From: Paraburkholderia aspalathi
GTDB taxonomy: Bacteria; Pseudomonadota; Gammaproteobacteria; Burkholderiales; Burkholderiaceae
Assembly: GCF_900116445.1 (NCBI RefSeq)
Contig: NZ_FPBH01000003.1
Location: 186,001-250,000 of the forward strand
Length of the DNA: 64,000 bases
Reading direction: 5' to 3'
Shown: one piece after another, positions 1 to 9,193 of the stretch
Numbering within the stretch: position 1 is the first letter of the stretch
Layout of the letters: the number at the start of each line of letters is the position of its first letter
The notes under the pieces: model-generated
Database searches by the model: none
The model's input: the letters and a program-made list of their open reading frames with translations, nothing else
What the model was told of the DNA's origin: nothing
Position numbers and translations under genes: made by a program

Positions 1-1
1 G

Positions 2-1723
2 ACGCTCGGCGTCTCGGCCGGCGCGCAACTCGCGTTGACGGTCGCCACGCTATGGGCGCCCGCGCTGCTCGGCGCCGCCGGCCAGTGGGTCGCGCTCGGC
101 GGCGCGCTGATTACTGCAGCGATCGTGTTCGGCCTGTCCTGGCGCAGCGGGCTCGCGCCGGTCACGGTCGCGGTCGCGGGACTCGTCGTTACGTTGTATT
201 GCGGATCGATCGGCGTCGCGCTCCAGTTGTTTTACGCACCGTATCTGCAGAGCTTGTTCATCTGGGGCGGCGGCTCGCTCATCCAGCAGGACTGGAGCAA
301 CGTGACGATGCTCGCATCGCGTCTCGCGATCGGCGGCGGGATCGCGTTCCTGCTGCTACGGCCCATGACGCTCTTCGGTCTCGACGACGCCAATGCCCGC
401 AGTCTCGGTCTGTCGCTGCGCCGCATGCGGCTCGTCGCGCTGGCGCTCGCGGTGGTGCTGAGCGCGGCCGTAGTCAGTGCGGTCGGGGTCATCGGCTTTG
501 TCGGCTTGGCCGCGCCCGCGCTCGCACAGATGGCGGGCGCGCGCCGCCTGTCGCAGCGTCTGGTGATCGCGCCGTTGTGCGGTGCGCTGATTCTGTGGCT
601 CACGGATCAAGCGGTGCAACAGTTGTCCGGCGCGATGGGCGATCTGATTCCGACCGGCGCGGCGACCGCGTTGTTCGGCGCACCGTTGATGCTGATGCTG
701 CTCGCCCGGATGCATCGGACCACGCGGCTGCCGGCCAGCAGCGAAGACATCGCCCGCAGTCATTCCGTGCCCCCTGCTTCGCTGCGGCGGCGTTTCTTTG
801 GCATCGCGCTGCTCATGCTCGTCGTCTCCGCGCTCGCGCTGGATTTCGGCCACGGCCCACATGGCTGGCATTTCAGCAGCCTCGACGAGTTCTCGCGCGT
901 GGCCATCTGGCGCGTCCCGCGCGCAGCCGCCGCGCTTGCCGCCGGCGCCATGCTCGCGGTAGCCGGCACGCTGATGCAAAGGGTGACCGGCAATGCGCTC
1001 GCCAGCCCCGAGGTGCTCGGCGTGAGCGCCGGCGCCGCACTCGGTCTGATCGCGCTGGTGATCGGATGGAATGACGCGGGACACATCGAGCGTATCGCAG
1101 CGAGCACAGCGGGCGCCTTGAGCGCCCTGCTCGCGATCCTCTGGTTCTCGCAGCGCTCGCGCTTCGCACCCGATCGCGTGCTGCTGGCGGGCATTGCCAT
1201 CGGCGCCTTGTTCCAGGCGGTGGTCGCGGTGGCGATTGCGAGTGGCGGCGAGCGAGCGGCGACGCTGCTGCAATGGCTCGCCGGCTCCACCTACACGATC
1301 ACCCCAATCGACGCGGCGCTCGCACTCGTTCTGTGCGTCGTCCTGTGCGCGTTGACGCCGCTGTGTAACCGCTGGCTGCAGATCCTGCCGCTTGGCGAAG
1401 CATCGGCGCGCGCGCTCGGCGTATCGACGCGCGGCGCCCGCTTTACGCTGCTATGTCTGATCGCGCTGCTGACGGCTGCCGCCACGCTGGTCGTCGGTCC
1501 GCTGTCTTTCGTCGGCTTGACCGCGCCGCATTTCGCGCGTCTTCTCGGCGCGCGCCGGCCATTGCAGCAAGTGCTGCTGGCCGCGCCGATCGGCGCGCTG
1601 ACGATCGTCACAGCCGACTGGCTCGGCCGTGCGCTGCTGATGCCACGCGAGCTGCCGGCGGGCCTTGTCGCGACCTTGATCGGCGCACCTTATCTGATGT
1701 GGCTGCTCGGCCGGCGCCGCTAA
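2..1723 (+). CDS. Fused iron-siderophore ABC transporter permease (FhuB-type), 5'-truncated by the window edge
   Basis: This is the inner-membrane permease of a ferric-siderophore importer of the FecCD/BtuC family, in the double-length FhuB form. Two homologous halves are visible. Each has the family's late motif: V-G-V-I-G-F-V-G-L-A-A-P in the first half and V-G-P-L-S-F-V-G-L-T-A-P-H in the second. The second half also begins with the typical G-N-x-L-A-x-P-x-V-L-G-V-S-x-G-A stretch. Many hydrophobic helices run along the whole protein. The frame is open from base 2, so the start lies left of the window. FhuB proteins have about 660 residues and 573 codons are visible, so roughly 90 residues are missing. 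It is followed after 67 bases by a peptide-siderophore exporter, as in ornibactin/malleobactin loci. The siderophore specificity is inferred from this context. Confidence 0.9.
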   Translation, partial: TLGVSAGAQLALTVATLWAPALLGAAGQWVALGGALITAAIVFGLSWRSGLAPVTVAVAGLVVTLYCGSIGVALQLFYAPYLQSLFIWGGGSLIQQDWSNVTMLASRLAIGGGIAFLLLRPMTLFGLDDANARSLGLSLRRMRLVALALAVVLSAAVVSAVGVIGFVGLAAPALAQMAGARRLSQRLVIAPLCGALILWLTDQAVQQLSGAMGDLIPTGAATALFGAPLMLMLLARMHRTTRLPASSEDIARSHSVPPASLRRRFFGIALLMLVVSALALDFGHGPHGWHFSSLDEFSRVAIWRVPRAAAALAAGAMLAVAGTLMQRVTGNALASPEVLGVSAGAALGLIALVIGWNDAGHIERIAASTAGALSALLAILWFSQRSRFAPDRVLLAGIAIGALFQAVVAVAIASGGERAATLLQWLAGSTYTITPIDAALALVLCVVLCALTPLCNRWLQILPLGEASARALGVSTRGARFTLLCLIALLTAAATLVVGPLSFVGLTAPHFARLLGARRPLQQVLLAAPIGALTIVTADWLGRALLMPRELPAGLVATLIGAPYLMWLLGRRR

Positions 1724-1790
1724 AGCACGCCTGCACGACCCACCATTCAGTCTTTTTGCACTAGAACTTTAGATATTCCAGGAGAACACG

Positions 1791-3521
1791 ATGCTTGCGG
1801 AACTGCTCAGATTGCTTAAGCGACTCTGGCCGATTACCGTACTCGCCACGACCATGGGCGCCGCGAGCGGCATCGCCACCGCCGCCCTGCTGGCAGTCAC
1901 GAATCGCACGCTGCATGACGGCGCCGCGGCGTTGCCCACCTTGCTGTGGAGCTTCGCCGGACTGTGCGTGCTGGCGCTTGCAGGCGAAGTCATCTCGGAC
2001 ATCGGCAACAACCTCGTCGGCCAGCGCGTCATCGCGATGCTGCGCAAGAATCTGTGCGAAAAGATCATGGCCGCGCCGATCGGTCAGATCGAACAGTTTC
2101 GCAGCCATCGGCTGATCACCGCACTGAATCAGGACATCGATACGATCAGTTCGTTTTCGTTCATGTTCTCGAGCCTCGCCATCGCCACCGCGACGATCGT
2201 CGGCTGTCTCGGTTATCTGTTTGTGCTGTCACCCATGTTGCTGGTCATCGCGCTCGTCGCCATCGCTCTCGGCTCGATCGTGCAAACGTTGGCGCGGCGC
2301 GTGGGGATTCGCCGTTTCGGCGCGGCGCGCGAAGCCGAAGATCGCCTGCAGAAACACTATCGCTCGATCACTGAAGGCGCCAAGGAACTGCGCCTGAACG
2401 GCCAGCGCCGCAGCTTCGTCTTCGAGCATGAACTGTCCGGCACCATCGAGGCGATCTTCCGGCTGCGCGTGCGCGCCGCCAATGTCTTCGTCAGCGCGAA
2501 TGCGTTCGGTTCGCTGCTGTTCTTTATCGTGGTCGGTCTGATGCTGACGTTGCAGACGTGGTCGCCGGGCGCGGACCGCACGATCATCACCGGCTTCGTG
2601 CTGGTCCTGTTGTATATGAAAGGGCCGATCCAGGAGATCGTCGGCGCGCTGCCGTCGATCGGCCGCGCACAAGTTGCATTTCAGCGCATCGCCGAACTCT
2701 CCGCCCGGTTTTCGACCCGCGAGCCGTCGCTCGTCGCCGGCCACAAAACCGGCTCGCCCGAGCGTCTCGCCGATGTGTTCGATACGATCGCGCTTGCCGG
2801 TGCCCACTATCGCTTCGCCCGGCCGCAGGACGAACGCGACGCCCCCGCCGCGGATAGCGGCACCAGCGATACGGACAGCGCGGGCAGCGGCTTCGAACTC
2901 GGGCCGCTCAGCCTCACGATCGAACGCGGCGAGACGCTTTTTATCGTCGGCGAGAACGGTTGCGGCAAAACCACGCTGATCAAGCTTCTGCTCGGACTGT
3001 ATCAGCCTGACGCAGGACAGTTGCTGCTCAACGGCGAAGCGGTGCGCGACGAACATCTCGACGACTACCGCCAGCTTTTCTCGGCGGTGTTCTCCGACTA
3101 TTACCTGTTCGACACGCTGATTCCCGGCGAAGCCGCCCTCACCGCCGAAGCACAAAAGTATCTCGAACGGCTCGAGATCGCCCACAAGGTCTCGGTACGC
3201 GACGGCGCGTTCACGACCACCGATCTGTCGACCGGGCAGCGCAAGCGGCTCGCTCTCGTGCACGCCTATCTCGAACGCCGCCCGGTGATGGTGCTCGACG
3301 AATGGGCCGCCGACCAGGACCCGACTTTCCGGCGCATCTTCTACACCGAAATCCTCCCGGACCTGAAACGCCAGGGCAAGACCCTGATTGTGATTTCGCA
3401 CGACGATCGCTATTTCAGCGCTGCCGACCGCTACATCCGGCTCGAAGAAGGCCGCATTGTCGAAGAGGTTCGGCCCGTGCGCGTGCCGGCAGCCTCGCAG
3501 GTTGCGGCCAGTGCCTCCTGA
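1791..3521 (+). CDS. Cyclic peptide / siderophore ABC exporter (PvdE/OrbE-like), fused membrane and ATPase domains
   Basis: This 576-residue half-transporter has about six membrane helices in residues 1-300 and a nucleotide-binding domain from about residue 355. Walker A is G387-E-N-G-C-G-K-T394, the signature is S-T-G-Q-R-K-R, and Walker B is V-M-V-L-D-E-W. The variant signature and the D-E-W-A-A-D-Q after Walker B are typical of the cyclic-peptide transporter family that includes PvdE and SyrD. Members export peptide siderophore precursors to the periplasm. An AGGAG ribosome site lies about 7 bases before the ATG. Between the membrane and ATPase domains sits a low-complexity Asp/Ser/Gly stretch (about residues 345-365). 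Its position between a siderophore importer and a PvdQ-like acylase supports a role in siderophore maturation and export. Confidence 0.88.
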   Translation: MLAELLRLLKRLWPITVLATTMGAASGIATAALLAVTNRTLHDGAAALPTLLWSFAGLCVLALAGEVISDIGNNLVGQRVIAMLRKNLCEKIMAAPIGQIEQFRSHRLITALNQDIDTISSFSFMFSSLAIATATIVGCLGYLFVLSPMLLVIALVAIALGSIVQTLARRVGIRRFGAAREAEDRLQKHYRSITEGAKELRLNGQRRSFVFEHELSGTIEAIFRLRVRAANVFVSANAFGSLLFFIVVGLMLTLQTWSPGADRTIITGFVLVLLYMKGPIQEIVGALPSIGRAQVAFQRIAELSARFSTREPSLVAGHKTGSPERLADVFDTIALAGAHYRFARPQDERDAPAADSGTSDTDSAGSGFELGPLSLTIERGETLFIVGENGCGKTTLIKLLLGLYQPDAGQLLLNGEAVRDEHLDDYRQLFSAVFSDYYLFDTLIPGEAALTAEAQKYLERLEIAHKVSVRDGAFTTTDLSTGQRKRLALVHAYLERRPVMVLDEWAADQDPTFRRIFYTEILPDLKRQGKTLIVISHDDRYFSAADRYIRLEEGRIVEEVRPVRVPAASQVAASAS

Positions 3522-3576
3522 TGCGGCGCCGCGGCCGCGTTCCCGTCACCGATAACAGCCTGTCTGTGAAGATCTC

Positions 3577-6045
3577 ATGCCTCTGACCGTTTTTCTGAGC
3601 CGTTGCAGCCGTTTTGCCCGTCTGCTGACCGCCTTGCCCGTCGCCCTCGGCTTGCAAAGCTGTGTCGCCCCGAGCGCCGATCAGGCCGCGCTCACGGGCC
3701 CCTATCAGGTCGAGATCCGTCGCACGGCGCTCGGCATTCCACATCTGAAAGCCGACGACTGGGGCAGCCTCGGCTACGGCTATGGCTACGTGCAGGCGCA
3801 GGATAACCTGTGCACGATGGCAGACGGATTCGTCACCTATCGTGGCGAACGCTCGCGCTACTTCGGCGCCGATGCGCGCCCGACTACCGACGCTACCTTC
3901 GGACAGCCAACCAATCTCGACGCGGATTTCTTCTTCCGTTTTGTCGACGACGATGCAGCAGTCGCGCGTTATCGCAAGAACCAGACTGCCGATATGCGGT
4001 CGCTGATCGACGGCTTCGTCGCGGGCTACAACCGGTATGTCGGCGATCTTGCGCATGGCGATTTTCCCGGAGCGAACGCGGCATGCCGTGCCGCACCCTG
4101 GGCCGGCAAGATCAACGTGGCGGATGTTTACCGGCGCCTCTATGCTGCGAACCTCGCGGGCGGCGAAACCCGCTTCGTCGCAGCGATCGCGACGGCACAG
4201 CCGCCCGTGTCCGCTCCGCCGTCGCAGCAGGGCGCGTTGCACGAGCAAGGGCTCACGTCCGCCGCAGCCACGCTCGCCGCAAACGCGCCGCTCGCAGACT
4301 TCGGCGGCCATGCCGGCATCGGCAGCAACGGCCTTGCGTTCGGAGCGGACGCCACGCGCGGCGGCAGCGCGATGCTGCTCGGCAATCCACACTGGTTCTG
4401 GAACGGTCCCGACCGTTTTTACCAGGCGCAACTCACCATTCCCGGCAAGCTCGATGTGAGCGGTGTGTCCTTTCTCGGCGTGCCGTTGATTGTGATGGGC
4501 TTCAACCAGAATGTCGCGTGGACGCATACGGTCTCCACCGCCAGGCGCTTCGGCCTGTTCAAGCTGAATCTTGTAGCGGGCTCGCCGACCACATACGAGG
4601 TCGACGGCAAGGCCGAGGCGATGACGCCCACGCGCGTAAGCGTCGACGTGCGCGCCGCGGACGGTTCGCTTCATGCCGTTTCGCGCACGCTGTACCGCTC
4701 GCGCTTCGGGCCGCTCGTCAATCTCGGCGCGATGTCGCCGGCACTCGCATGGAACGCACAGCAGGCGTTCGCGTTGCGCGACATCAACGCGGACAATTTC
4801 CGGGTCTTCGAAAACTTCCTCGAATGGGACCAGGCGGCTTCGCTCGACGACTTCATCCGCATCCAGAAGAAGAACGCGGCGGTGCCGTGGGTGAATACGC
4901 TCGCCATTGGCCGCGGCGACCCGCGCGTGTGGTACGCGGACATCGGCGCGGTACCGAACGTGCCCGACGAGCTTGCGCAGCGTTGCACGCCGCCGGTGGG
5001 TAAAGCGCTCGCCCACTCGATGCCGGGCGTGCCGTTCCTCGACGGTTCACGCAGCGATTGCGACTGGCGTGTCGAAAGCGGCTCGGTGCAGCCCGGCGCA
5101 TTGCCGGTCGCACAGATGCCGAGCCTGTTGAGGCGTGACTACGCGGGCAATTTCAACGGCAGTTACTGGCTCAGCAACCCCGCCGCGCCGTTGACCGGAT
5201 TTGCTCAGGTGGTCGGCGCAACGGGTGGCCAGCAATCGCTGCGCACCCGTCTCGGCCACGCGATCGCCGCACAGTTGCAAAGCAATCCGGCCGGCGTCTC
5301 CGCCGACGCGCTCAGCCGCGCCGCGCTGGACAGCCGTTCGATGTCGGCCATCCTCTTCAAGCAACCTGCGCTCGATCGTTTGTGCAACGGCGGCCAGCCG
5401 GCCGGCGTGAATTCCGGAGAACTGCGCAAGGCCTGCAGCGTACTCGCCGCGTGGGACAACACCGCTTCGGCCAATGCGGTCGGCGCGACGCTCTGGGACG
5501 AGTGGTGGCGGCGTCTCCTATTGATTGCGCCCGCGCAACTGTACGACGTGCCGTTCGACCCCGCCCGGCCGCTGACCACGCCCGCGGGTATCGCGGCCGA
5601 CCCCGCCAGACTCGCCGCCTCCCTGCACGACGCCATGGCCGCGCTCGAGAAAGCCGGCATCGCGATCGATGCACCGCGCAGCGCAGCGCTCTACGTGCAA
5701 CGCAACGACGAACGCATCGCCCTGTTCGGTGGCTGCGACGCGGGCGGCTACTTCACGGCCGCATGCGCGGCGCACCCGTTCGACTCCCGTGCCTATTCGA
5801 TGAACGTCAATCCGAACGGCAACAGCTACCTGCAGATCGTGTCGTTCGCCGGGGATGACGTGCTTGCGCAGACGCTCATCGCGTCGTCGGAATCCGATGA
5901 TCCCGCCTCGCCTCGTTTCGCGGACGGTACGCGCAGTTACGCCGCGCAACGCTGGCTGACTATTCCGTTTTCCGAAACGTCGATCGCCCGCGATCCTGCG
6001 CTGACCCGTCGTACGTTGAGCTCGTCGGACGCACAAACGCGATGA
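3577..6045 (+). CDS. Penicillin-acylase-family Ntn hydrolase, PvdQ-like, probable periplasmic or lipoprotein acylase
   Basis: This 822-residue protein belongs to the penicillin acylase/PvdQ family. These are made as one chain, cut autocatalytically into alpha and beta subunits, and use the new N-terminal Ser of beta as nucleophile. The cleavage motif G-I-G-S-N-G is present with the nucleophile at Ser250. The alpha part carries the usual R-R-T-A-L-G-I-P-H start and the Y-G-Y-G-Y-V-Q-A-Q-D-N-L motif. The N-terminus has a hydrophobic stretch ending in L-Q-S-C (Cys29), which resembles a lipobox, so it is exported and possibly lipid-anchored. In Pseudomonas, PvdQ removes a fatty acyl chain from a pyoverdine precursor in the periplasm. 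The siderophore context suggests the same kind of deacylation here, but the substrate is inferred. The gene starts 55 bases after the exporter. Confidence 0.85.
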   Translation: MPLTVFLSRCSRFARLLTALPVALGLQSCVAPSADQAALTGPYQVEIRRTALGIPHLKADDWGSLGYGYGYVQAQDNLCTMADGFVTYRGERSRYFGADARPTTDATFGQPTNLDADFFFRFVDDDAAVARYRKNQTADMRSLIDGFVAGYNRYVGDLAHGDFPGANAACRAAPWAGKINVADVYRRLYAANLAGGETRFVAAIATAQPPVSAPPSQQGALHEQGLTSAAATLAANAPLADFGGHAGIGSNGLAFGADATRGGSAMLLGNPHWFWNGPDRFYQAQLTIPGKLDVSGVSFLGVPLIVMGFNQNVAWTHTVSTARRFGLFKLNLVAGSPTTYEVDGKAEAMTPTRVSVDVRAADGSLHAVSRTLYRSRFGPLVNLGAMSPALAWNAQQAFALRDINADNFRVFENFLEWDQAASLDDFIRIQKKNAAVPWVNTLAIGRGDPRVWYADIGAVPNVPDELAQRCTPPVGKALAHSMPGVPFLDGSRSDCDWRVESGSVQPGALPVAQMPSLLRRDYAGNFNGSYWLSNPAAPLTGFAQVVGATGGQQSLRTRLGHAIAAQLQSNPAGVSADALSRAALDSRSMSAILFKQPALDRLCNGGQPAGVNSGELRKACSVLAAWDNTASANAVGATLWDEWWRRLLLIAPAQLYDVPFDPARPLTTPAGIAADPARLAASLHDAMAALEKAGIAIDAPRSAALYVQRNDERIALFGGCDAGGYFTAACAAHPFDSRAYSMNVNPNGNSYLQIVSFAGDDVLAQTLIASSESDDPASPRFADGTRSYAAQRWLTIPFSETSIARDPALTRRTLSSSDAQTR

Positions 6046-6073
6046 ACGCCAAACTGGCATGGAGGAGCTGAGC

Positions 6074-6898
6074 ATGCCCATTCAACTCGCCCAATCCCTC
6101 CCTGTCCGGGCGTACGGCACGCCGTACGACGGTTCCTCCGACGCCATGCCCGATCCCTGCGAGATCACATTTTCCGCGCATCGGATGACGCGGCAGTATC
6201 CGTCCTGGATCGATGTGCCGCGCCCGGGTGAACTGCATCTGTGGCGCTTCCGGGCTGGATGGCTGCCGGTCTCGATCCAGGAAGGCGACCGATGGCTTTC
6301 GGAGACCGAGCGTGGGCGCGCGAGGCTGAATCCAAACTCCGCACTGCGCAAACGTTTCGTTGCCGCACGCGTGGTGCTGCGCTGGATCGTGGCGAATCTG
6401 CTGGACCTGGCCCCGCACGAGGTGAAATTCATCGATGACCATGCCGAGCAACCGGGCGTTCAACTTCCCCCCGACAGCCACCCGGTTGCGATCGACATCG
6501 CATACGGCGGAATCTGGATCGTGATCGGCATCGCTTCGGGCGCGCTCGGCCTCGGCGTCGCGATGCCTACGCCAGGAAACGAGACGGCCATACCAGGCGA
6601 GGCCCGTGCGAGCATCTGGCCGACTGGGGTGCCGGATCGGCACGCGGACCGATTCCGCTACGCGGACGAGGCTCTTCAGTCCGCGCGCTACAGCAGCCTG
6701 TCGAACGCTTTAAAGCGGCCATCCATCGATATCGAACCGCTGACCCTCCGCGCCAATGCCACGGCAACCTTCGTCGATCTGCCGGCGGCTGGACGCTGGC
6801 ATGTCGTCGATGTACCGATGCCCGGCAAAATTCGCGCTGCGGTTTCAATTGCGCACCCTGTCAAATCGATTCAGGCATTCGGGTGGCCGAAAAGCTGA
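6074..6898 (+). CDS. 4'-phosphopantetheinyl transferase-like protein, apparently lacking catalytic residues
   Basis: This 274-residue protein shows the fold pattern of Sfp-type phosphopantetheinyl transferases. It has an N-terminal part with R-x-R-x-R-F-V-A-A-R-V-V-L-R (around residues 85-110) and a central segment where F-N-L-S-H and G-V-D-x-E are expected. Here those read V-A-I-D-I-A-Y and L-G-V-A-M, and no W-x-x-K-E-A motif follows. The Mg-binding Asp and Glu therefore seem absent. It may have a different role or be decaying, although the frame is intact. ATG 6074 is chosen over the in-frame ATG at 6059 because GGAGG lies 8 bases before it and overlaps the upstream codons. A true transferase would be expected in a siderophore peptide synthetase locus. 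Family assignment is moderate and loss of activity is inference. Confidence 0.55.
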   Translation: MPIQLAQSLPVRAYGTPYDGSSDAMPDPCEITFSAHRMTRQYPSWIDVPRPGELHLWRFRAGWLPVSIQEGDRWLSETERGRARLNPNSALRKRFVAARVVLRWIVANLLDLAPHEVKFIDDHAEQPGVQLPPDSHPVAIDIAYGGIWIVIGIASGALGLGVAMPTPGNETAIPGEARASIWPTGVPDRHADRFRYADEALQSARYSSLSNALKRPSIDIEPLTLRANATATFVDLPAAGRWHVVDVPMPGKIRAAVSIAHPVKSIQAFGWPKS

Positions 6899-7104
6899 CG
6901 CGGCGCCCGCGCATATCGTGCCCCACCGCGTCTCTCCCGGTCGCGGTGCCGGGCAGAGCGGCGGATTTGTCGTTCAGTCAGTTGTCCCACGACGTACCCC
7001 AAAACAGGAAATCAACGCGACCCAGTTTCGGGGACGAGTTTGAGCACGTGCAAATTGTGGAACATGTCGGAACAGGGCGGAATGCTACCACCCCGGAAAA
7101 AGAT

Positions 7105-7129
7105 AAAGCCCTGACTTATCAGGGCTTTT
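7105..7129 (-). terminator. Rho-independent terminator after tRNA-Ala (possibly bidirectional)
   Basis: A 10-bp perfect stem (AAAGCCCTGA / TCAGGGCTTT) with a 4-base CTTA loop. On the minus strand it lies about 40 bases after the tRNA gene and runs into a T-rich stretch. It has T residues on both sides, so it could also end transcription from the siderophore operon on the plus strand. The 270 bases between 6899 and the tRNA show no gene. Confidence 0.75.
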
Positions 7130-7171
7130 CGGACTTCAGTGGCTGTCTGCGGCACATCAAATTTGATTTGA

Positions 7172-7247
<76 letters not shown>

Positions 7248-7368
7248 TTGCAGAACAGAAACGAGATTTTAGAGGCCAATTTGCGCTTTGTAAATACCCT
7301 TTGCGCAATTGCATGCGACTTTTTTCGCAAGTCGCATGCAAACCCTCTTAATGCAAACGCGAACGCGC

Positions 7369-8778
7369 TTAAGCCAACGCTTTTTCGATACGGCTCACGA
7401 CAACATCGCGGCCGAACAGCATCAACACGCTATCGATCGAAGGCGTATGCGTGGTACCCGCCACCAGCAGACGCACTGGCATGGCCAGTTGCGGCATCTT
7501 CAGCTTGTGCGCGCCGAGCGTGGCCTTCAACGCCGCAGCGATCGCTTCCTTGGTCCACTCGACTGTTTTGAGCGAAGCGGCCAGATCGGCAAGCGCCGGA
7601 CGCACCACATCCGTGACGTGCTGCGCGAGCGCCTCGGCGTCAGGCGCCGGCGTGCGATAGAACATCGCCGCGTTTTCGGCGATTTCCTTCACCGTCGATG
7701 CACGGTCCTTCAGCAAGCCCACCACCGACGTCAGATCGGCGCCTTGCGCAATGGCGGCTTCGTCGATATCCAACCCCGCAAAGAAAGGCTTGGCGAGCTC
7801 GGCAAGACGCGCGTTGTCCGCTTCCTTGATGTAGTGCGCGTTGAGCCAGTTCAGCTTGTCGTGGTCGTACTGAGCCGGCGACTTGCCCAGATGCTCCAGA
7901 TCGAACCATTCGACGAATTGTTCACGCGTAAAGATTTCCGCGTCGCCGTGCGACCAGCCCAGACGCGCCAGATAGTTGACCACCGCTTCCGGCAGAAAGC
8001 CGGCGTCGCGATAACCCATCACGCTCATTGCGCCGTGACGCTTGCTCATCTTCTCGCCCTGCTCGTTCAGCACGGTCGGCAAGTGCGCGTAGACCGGCGG
8101 CTCGGCGCCGAGCGCACGCAGAATGTTGATCTGACGCGGCGTGTTGTTCACGTGGTCGTCACCGCGAATCACGTGCGTGATGCGCATGTCCAGATCGTCC
8201 ACCACCACGCAGAAGTTGTAGGTCGGCGTGCCGTCCGGGCGCGCGATCACGAGGTCGTCGAGTTCTTCATTCGAGATCTCGATACGGCCTTTCACAGCGT
8301 CGTCCCATGCGACTACACCAGAGAGCGGATTGCGAAAGCGCAGCACGGGCTGCACGCCGGCCGGCGGCTCCGGCAGGACCTTGCCGGGTTCCGGACGCCA
8401 GGTGCCGTCATAGCGCGGCTTTTCGCCGGCCTCGCGCTGGCGTTCGCGCAGTGCGTCCAGTTCTTCCGTCGACATGTAGCACGGGTACACGAGCCCCTCG
8501 CCCTGCATCTGCTTGAGCACTTCGCGATAACGGTCCATGCGCTGCATCTGGTAGAACGGGCCTTCGTCGATATCGAGGCCGAGCCATTCCATCCCTTCGA
8601 GAATGGCGTCGACCGCTTCGGTACTGGAACGCTCGACGTCGGTGTCCTCGATCCGCAGCACGAAGGTCCCTTTCATCTTGCGCGCGAACGCCCACGGATA
8701 AAGCGCGGAGCGAATGTTGCCGAGGTGGATGAAGCCGGTGGGACTCGGTGCGAAACGGGTACGGACGGAGGTGGTCAT
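7369..8778 (-). CDS. gltX: Glutamate--tRNA ligase
   Basis: This 469-residue class I aminoacyl-tRNA synthetase charges tRNA-Glu with glutamate in the cytoplasm. The ATP-binding HIGH-type motif is H18-L-G-N after R-F-A-P-S-P-T-G-F. The second signature K-M-S-K-R is at residues 243-247. The E-D-T-D motif near residue 45 and the R-G-D-D-H segment in the catalytic core are typical of GluRS. Length matches bacterial GltX. The start ATG follows no strong ribosome site, but the N-terminus [11 protein letters not shown] matches the family. The 415 bases between this gene and the divergent patatin gene hold no gene. They include a possible -10 box TATGAT near 9053 facing right. Confidence 0.97.
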   Translation of the reverse strand: MTTSVRTRFAPSPTGFIHLGNIRSALYPWAFARKMKGTFVLRIEDTDVERSSTEAVDAILEGMEWLGLDIDEGPFYQMQRMDRYREVLKQMQGEGLVYPCYMSTEELDALRERQREAGEKPRYDGTWRPEPGKVLPEPPAGVQPVLRFRNPLSGVVAWDDAVKGRIEISNEELDDLVIARPDGTPTYNFCVVVDDLDMRITHVIRGDDHVNNTPRQINILRALGAEPPVYAHLPTVLNEQGEKMSKRHGAMSVMGYRDAGFLPEAVVNYLARLGWSHGDAEIFTREQFVEWFDLEHLGKSPAQYDHDKLNWLNAHYIKEADNARLAELAKPFFAGLDIDEAAIAQGADLTSVVGLLKDRASTVKEIAENAAMFYRTPAPDAEALAQHVTDVVRPALADLAASLKTVEWTKEAIAAALKATLGAHKLKMPQLAMPVRLLVAGTTHTPSIDSVLMLFGRDVVVSRIEKALA

Positions 8779-9193
8779 TAGCGGTTACTCGGAAGACAGG
8801 CGCCGGCGCCGTGGCGAACATGGCCAGTGAAGCGCGGCAGCGGACCGCGTCCATGCAGCAGAAAGCTGCCTTGCACAGACACGAAGGAAATGAATTCAAG
8901 AGCCGAATTATACCTTCCGAACACGCGGTGCCTGCCCTCGTCCGAATGGCCAGCGGCAGCACACAAGACGCGCGGGAAGCGCGCCTCGGGAGGACTGAGC
9001 GTTTCCTCTGCAACGTTTCATTACCGGAGCGACGCGTGCCCGGAGCTTTGATTTATGATGTGCGCGCGCTGCGGGTGGGGATAGAACCACAGTGCATGGA
9101 ATCGCCACCGGCCATTCCGCCCGTTTGACTATCCGCCTGATCGCGGCACCGGTTGCGCCGATCGCGCCGCCTCTGCCGTTGCTGGAGAACCCG

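Noticed and set aside
3415-5016. A long leftward open frame (about 530 codons) opposite the acylase gene
   Set aside because: Shadow of the acylase. Composition rich in Arg and no recognisable motifs.
7309-8781. A rightward open frame opposite gltX
   Set aside because: The gltX protein is unmistakable on the other strand, and the frame shows no homology.
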